This document shows, piece after piece, positions 7,234 to 9,899 of a stretch of DNA of 9,899 nt (positions are counted from its first letter, which is position 1; every line of letters starts with the position of its first letter). The stretch is from Gammaproteobacteria bacterium. Lineage in GTDB: Bacteria; Pseudomonadota; Gammaproteobacteria; Woeseiales; Woeseiaceae. The DNA is taken from positions 39,708 through 49,606 of the forward strand of contig PBBK01000005.1 in NCBI GenBank assembly GCA_002717685.1, given 5' to 3'. The notes under the pieces are model-generated. The model was not told where the DNA came from and did no database searches. It worked only from the letters and a program-made list of their open reading frames with translations. The position numbers and the translations under genes were made by a program.

Positions 7234-8211
7234 ATGCGAGCCCTAGTTTGTAAACAATTTGGTTTACCCAGAGATCTTTCCATAGAAACTATGGATGACC
7301 CTATTCCTGGAAAAGGGGAAATACTTGTTGATGTAAAAGCTGCCGGGATTAATTTCCCAGATATTCTGGTGATTGCAGGGCAATATCAAGTAAAAGCGGA
7401 ACTTCCATTTATTCCTGGTAATGAAGCTGCCGGTATCGTTGAAGCTATAGGGGAGGGTGTCTCTCGCTATAAACCAGGAGATAAAGTGATATTTACCTCG
7501 ATCGGTGGAGCTTTCGCTGAAAAATGTTTATCGGATGAATCTCGCATAATCCCATTGATACCGGAGCTTGATTTTGCTCAGGGCGCTGGATTTATGGTGA
7601 CTTATAATACGAGTTATCACGCATTTCAACAATGCGCTGATCTTAAAGAAGGTGAAACTGTTTTGGTGTTAGGGGCGGCTGGAGGAGTAGGGATTACTGC
7701 TGTGGAAATAGCTAAAGCAAAGGGTGCACGCGTGATAGCTGCAGCCAGTACTGATGAGAAGCTTGATTTTGCATGTTTCGCTGGTGCAGATGAAACTATT
7801 AATTATTCCAATGTTTCTCTCAATAAAGCAGTTAAAGAATTGACCGAAGGTAAAGGCGTAGATGTTGTTTATGATCCGGTAGGTGGTGATCTCGCACAAG
7901 AAGCTTTACGGGCAACTGCATGGCACGGTCGTTATCTCGTGATTGGGTTTGCTTGTGGCGATATACCAAAGTTTCCTGCCAATATAGTCTTACTTAAAGA
8001 AGCCAGTATTCAAGGAGTATGGTATGGCACATGGGCCGCTAGAAATCCTAAAATCCATACTCAAAACATCAAGGAACTTACCCAATTAATTATTGATGGA
8101 AAGTTACAACCAAGAGTGACCGAACAATATTCCTTGGAGGATTATATCAAAGCTTTTTCTGCTATTATTGAACGTCGCGCTCAAGGCAAAGTTGTGCTGT
8201 CATTTGATTAA
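7234..8211 (+). CDS. NADPH:quinone oxidoreductase-like zinc-free MDR reductase
   Basis: From the ATG at 7234 this is a 325-residue medium-chain dehydrogenase/reductase of the quinone oxidoreductase (QOR1) branch. It has an N-terminal GroES-like domain containing AAGINFPDILVIAGQYQ and the PGNEAAGIVEAIGEGV block. A Rossmann domain follows, with the nucleotide motif LGAAGGVG (about 146-153) and AAASTDEKL, which suits NADPH. VDVVYDPVGGD (about 209-219) is typical of the group. The cysteine/histidine ligands of zinc alcohol dehydrogenases are absent. Family members reduce quinones or the double bond of enones and enoyl-CoAs. After a dehydrogenase and a thiolase gene, reduction of an unsaturated acyl-CoA is a reasonable guess, but nothing proves the substrate. 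It is last in the plus-strand cluster and ends 9 bases before the convergent dehydrogenase gene. Confidence 0.9.
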   Translation: MRALVCKQFGLPRDLSIETMDDPIPGKGEILVDVKAAGINFPDILVIAGQYQVKAELPFIPGNEAAGIVEAIGEGVSRYKPGDKVIFTSIGGAFAEKCLSDESRIIPLIPELDFAQGAGFMVTYNTSYHAFQQCADLKEGETVLVLGAAGGVGITAVEIAKAKGARVIAAASTDEKLDFACFAGADETINYSNVSLNKAVKELTEGKGVDVVYDPVGGDLAQEALRATAWHGRYLVIGFACGDIPKFPANIVLLKEASIQGVWYGTWAARNPKIHTQNIKELTQLIIDGKLQPRVTEQYSLEDYIKAFSAIIERRAQGKVVLSFD

Positions 8212-8220
8212 AGACAGTGG

Positions 8221-8979
8221 CTATCTTATGCAAGCGCCTCCATCCATGACGAGCGTAGTTCCTGTAGTGTAGGCCGCATTATCAGAGACCAAATATAGAA
8301 CACCTGCTACCATATCATTTGGTTGACCAACCCGGCCAGCAGGAATCTTTGAAAGCCATTTTTGGATGGATGGATTTTCGACAAGCGCTTTTGCAAAACG
8401 AGTATCAATAACGCCAGGTAAAATTGCATTAACCCTAATACCCTGTTTTCCATATTCATTTGCAAATGATTTGGTAACACTGACGAGCCCTGCTTTTGTC
8501 ATCGCATATACAGCTTGACCTGGCGCTGGTCTTAATGCCGCTATTGATGCAACATTAACAATCGATCCTCCCCCTGATTCAGTCATCAAAGGAATAGCTT
8601 CGCTCATAAAAAAGTATGGACCTTGTAAATTTACTTCCACTGTTTTATTAAAAGCTTCTATTGGATTTTCTGCAGCGGGACCATAATATGGATTAGTTGC
8701 TGCATTATTGATGAGAATATCAAGCTGACCAAACTTATCTCGTATTAAAGATATGAGATTTTTTATATCATTTATTTTTCCTGCATGACAAACGATAGCA
8801 TGGGCTTTACCACCATTTTTTATGATTTCATCAGCAACATTCTGAATAGTTTCTTGCTTTCTGCCTGTAATGATTAGTTGAGCACCACAATCTGCAATAC
8901 CTTTGGCAATCGCTTCTCCGATCCCACGTGAAGCTCCATTTATGAGAGCAACTTTTTTTTCAAAATTCAATGTATACAT
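8221..8979 (-). CDS. Short-chain dehydrogenase/reductase, classical SDR
   Basis: This 252-residue protein has the standard length and order of a classical SDR. It shows the cofactor motif NGASRGIG (14-21, with Asn in place of the usual Thr), TGR (38-40) whose Arg suggests NADP(H), NNAAT (91-95), and N117. The catalytic triad is S145, Y158 and K162 (YAMTK). PG (188-189) and the C-terminal DGGACIR complete the fold. It acts in the cytoplasm as an NADP(H)-dependent oxidoreductase on an alcohol or ketone. The ATG follows a GAGG ribosome-binding site. It is divergent from the MaoC hydratase gene across a region with a strong inverted repeat, suggesting joint control. A FabG-like ketoacyl reductase or a sugar/alcohol dehydrogenase are both possible. 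Confidence 0.9.
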   Translation of the reverse strand: MYTLNFEKKVALINGASRGIGEAIAKGIADCGAQLIITGRKQETIQNVADEIIKNGGKAHAIVCHAGKINDIKNLISLIRDKFGQLDILINNAATNPYYGPAAENPIEAFNKTVEVNLQGPYFFMSEAIPLMTESGGGSIVNVASIAALRPAPGQAVYAMTKAGLVSVTKSFANEYGKQGIRVNAILPGVIDTRFAKALVENPSIQKWLSKIPAGRVGQPNDMVAGVLYLVSDNAAYTTGTTLVMDGGACIR

Positions 8980-9003
8980 GACAATCCTCTATTACTGATT
9001 GTT

Positions 9004-9022
9004 TTATAACTCATAGTTATAA
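9004..9022. promoter_or_regulatory. 19-bp inverted repeat, probable operator
   Basis: TTATAACT-CAT-AGTTATAA has two perfect 8-bp arms around a 3-bp centre. It lies 25 bases upstream of the minus-strand dehydrogenase start and 86 bases upstream of the MaoC start, and overlaps a TATAAT hexamer. The size and placement are typical of a dimeric repressor such as the TetR or MarR families. No regulator gene is visible in the window to name one. Confidence 0.55.
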
Positions 9023-9023
9023 T
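9018..9023 (+). promoter_or_regulatory. Possible -10 box for the MaoC gene
   Basis: TATAAT matches the sigma-70 -10 consensus and would give a leader of about 80 bases before the ATG at 9109. No good -35 hexamer lies 16-18 bp upstream (CTGATT at 8995-9000 is poor), so this promoter would need help or be weak. It overlaps the right arm of the inverted repeat. Confidence 0.4.
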
Positions 9024-9108
9024 ATATAGCTAGAATACCATTTGTAATAACGCATAGGGTAAACTTATAAATGAATTTTGAAAATAATGATTTTGAAAGG
9101 GAGATATT

Positions 9109-9570
9109 ATGAAAATTGTTGTTCCAGTTGATCAGCTAAAAGATTATGTAGGAAAGCATATCGGATATTCAGATTGGTTTTTAATCGATCAAGAAAGGAT
9201 TGATCATTTTGCAGAAACTACAATTGATCATCAATGGATTCATGTTGATGTTGACAAAGCAGCTAAAGGTCCCTTTAAGGCTCCTATTGCCCATGGATTC
9301 TTAACATTATCTCTTTTGACATACCTTACCGAAACTTGCGGAGTATTACCTGAGGGTGCGGTCATGGGTATCAATTATGGATTTGATAAAGTTCGCTTTC
9401 TTAAACCAGTTCAAGTTGGTAAGAAAATTAGAACTGGCGTTAAACCCATAAGTATTACCGAAAGAAATCCTGGTCAGTGGCTCATTAAGTCCGAAGTTAC
9501 GGTTGAGATAGAAAGTGAAGAGAAACCTGCTTTGGTCGCAGAATGGCTAGGTTTAGTTGTTACGGGTTAA
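9109..9570 (+). CDS. MaoC-like (R)-specific enoyl-CoA hydratase
   Basis: This 153-residue single hot-dog protein resembles mycobacterial HtdZ/NodN-type dehydratases. It has the hydratase-2 motif: D40 and H45 in FAETTIDHQWIHVDVDKAA, followed by IAHGFLTLSLL (60-70). These residues activate water for addition to trans-2-enoyl-CoA, giving (3R)-hydroxyacyl-CoA. INYGFDKVRFLKPVQVGKKIR (88-108) is the conserved second block. GGGAG lies 5 bases before the ATG. Its product is what the dehydrogenase at 5043-5948 would oxidise, so the two may act in one pathway despite lying in separate transcription units. The stop lies only 6 bases from the stop of the convergent symporter gene. Confidence 0.9.
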   Translation: MKIVVPVDQLKDYVGKHIGYSDWFLIDQERIDHFAETTIDHQWIHVDVDKAAKGPFKAPIAHGFLTLSLLTYLTETCGVLPEGAVMGINYGFDKVRFLKPVQVGKKIRTGVKPISITERNPGQWLIKSEVTVEIESEEKPALVAEWLGLVVTG

Positions 9571-9620
9571 GGTTAGTTAAATCCAAAATGAAAAGTATAT
9601 ATAGAGGGTAGCAACTAACC
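9571..9620. repeat. 8-bp inverted repeat at convergent gene ends
   Basis: GGTTAGTT (9571-9578) pairs perfectly with AACTAACC (9613-9620) across a 34-base loop. The left arm begins right after the MaoC stop and the right arm lies in the symporter coding sequence. The long loop, modest GC content and lack of a clear T-run make it a weak terminator candidate. Confidence 0.3.
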
Positions 9621-9899
9621 CAAGTATGATTATCGTTGCGACTACATCTTTTGTATTCCAACTTGATCGTATAACCTCATGATCGATTGTGGAAAAAGTC
9701 AGACCATGAATTTTTTGTTGATCAGGTGGGTTTGTTTTATAAGAAACTAAAATAATAATTACGACCGAAATCAAAAATAGAACGCCTGAGAAATAGAGGA
9801 AGTTAAAATCACCAATCATTGAAAGGATAGCGGGATTTGATATTTTTTCTGCACCAAAGAAAGCCTGAATTACAAGCTTTAGCATTCCTAAGATAAAAC
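9577..9899 (-). CDS. Sodium:solute symporter (SSS/SGLT family), C-terminal part
   Basis: The reading frame stays open to the window edge, so this is the 3' part of a larger gene whose start lies beyond base 9899. About 107 residues are visible. There are two hydrophobic spans (around FLYFSGVLFLISVVIIILVS, and the C-terminal DVVATIIILGLVATLYIYF). A charged loop between them contains SYKTNPPD, KIHGLTFST and SSWNTKDV. The loop wording and the YIYFSFW ending are typical of SGLT-like Na+/sugar or Na+/solute symporters, which sit in the inner membrane and use the sodium gradient for uptake. The substrate cannot be told from this fragment. The Met whose codon is at 9883-9885 is internal, not the start. 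Confidence 0.82.
   Translation of the reverse strand, partial: FILGMLKLVIQAFFGAEKISNPAILSMIGDFNFLYFSGVLFLISVVIIILVSYKTNPPDQQKIHGLTFSTIDHEVIRSSWNTKDVVATIIILGLVATLYIYFSFWI

Overview
The window comes from an AT-rich, gene-dense bacterial genome with short intergenic gaps. It encodes aerobic-type acyl-CoA and amine metabolism, a Na+:solute symporter and a CCA-encoding tRNA. I infer a proteobacterium, plausibly a free-living (marine-type) alpha- or gammaproteobacterium; nothing here fixes the genus. No mobile element, CRISPR array or phage gene was seen.

Left part (1-2808). A tRNA with a CAT anticodon (30-106) is followed by two minus-strand genes that overlap by one base (TAATG). The upstream one encodes a lipoprotein of the serine beta-lactamase/NylB-like hydrolase fold. 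The downstream one encodes an FAD-dependent amine oxidoreductase closely resembling gamma-glutamylputrescine oxidase PuuB. They look like one transcription unit, with an exported amide/ester hydrolase and a cytoplasmic amine oxidase.

Centre (2809-8211). An AT-rich divergent intergenic region holds a perfect 14-bp palindrome. It separates the left operon from a four-gene plus-strand cluster: a 2Fe-2S/ASKHA protein of the corrinoid-protein reductive activator (RACo) type; a short-chain dehydrogenase resembling the (3R)-hydroxyacyl-CoA dehydrogenase domain of HSD17B4; a thiolase with intact Cys-His-Cys catalytic residues; and a zinc-free NADPH:quinone oxidoreductase-like reductase. The dehydrogenase and thiolase could carry out the last two steps of a beta-oxidation spiral that runs through R-hydroxyacyl-CoA.

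Right part (8221-9899). A second short-chain dehydrogenase (minus strand) and an R-specific MaoC-type enoyl-CoA hydratase (plus strand) diverge from a 129-bp region. That region carries a strong 19-bp inverted repeat overlapping a TATAAT box. The hydratase would supply the R-hydroxyacyl-CoA step missing from the central operon. The last 323 bases are the C-terminal part of a sodium:solute symporter (minus strand) whose start lies beyond the window.

Together, the right two-thirds could encode uptake and R-specific CoA-thioester breakdown of an unidentified compound. The RACo-like protein is the odd member, because no corrinoid protein or methyltransferase is present here.
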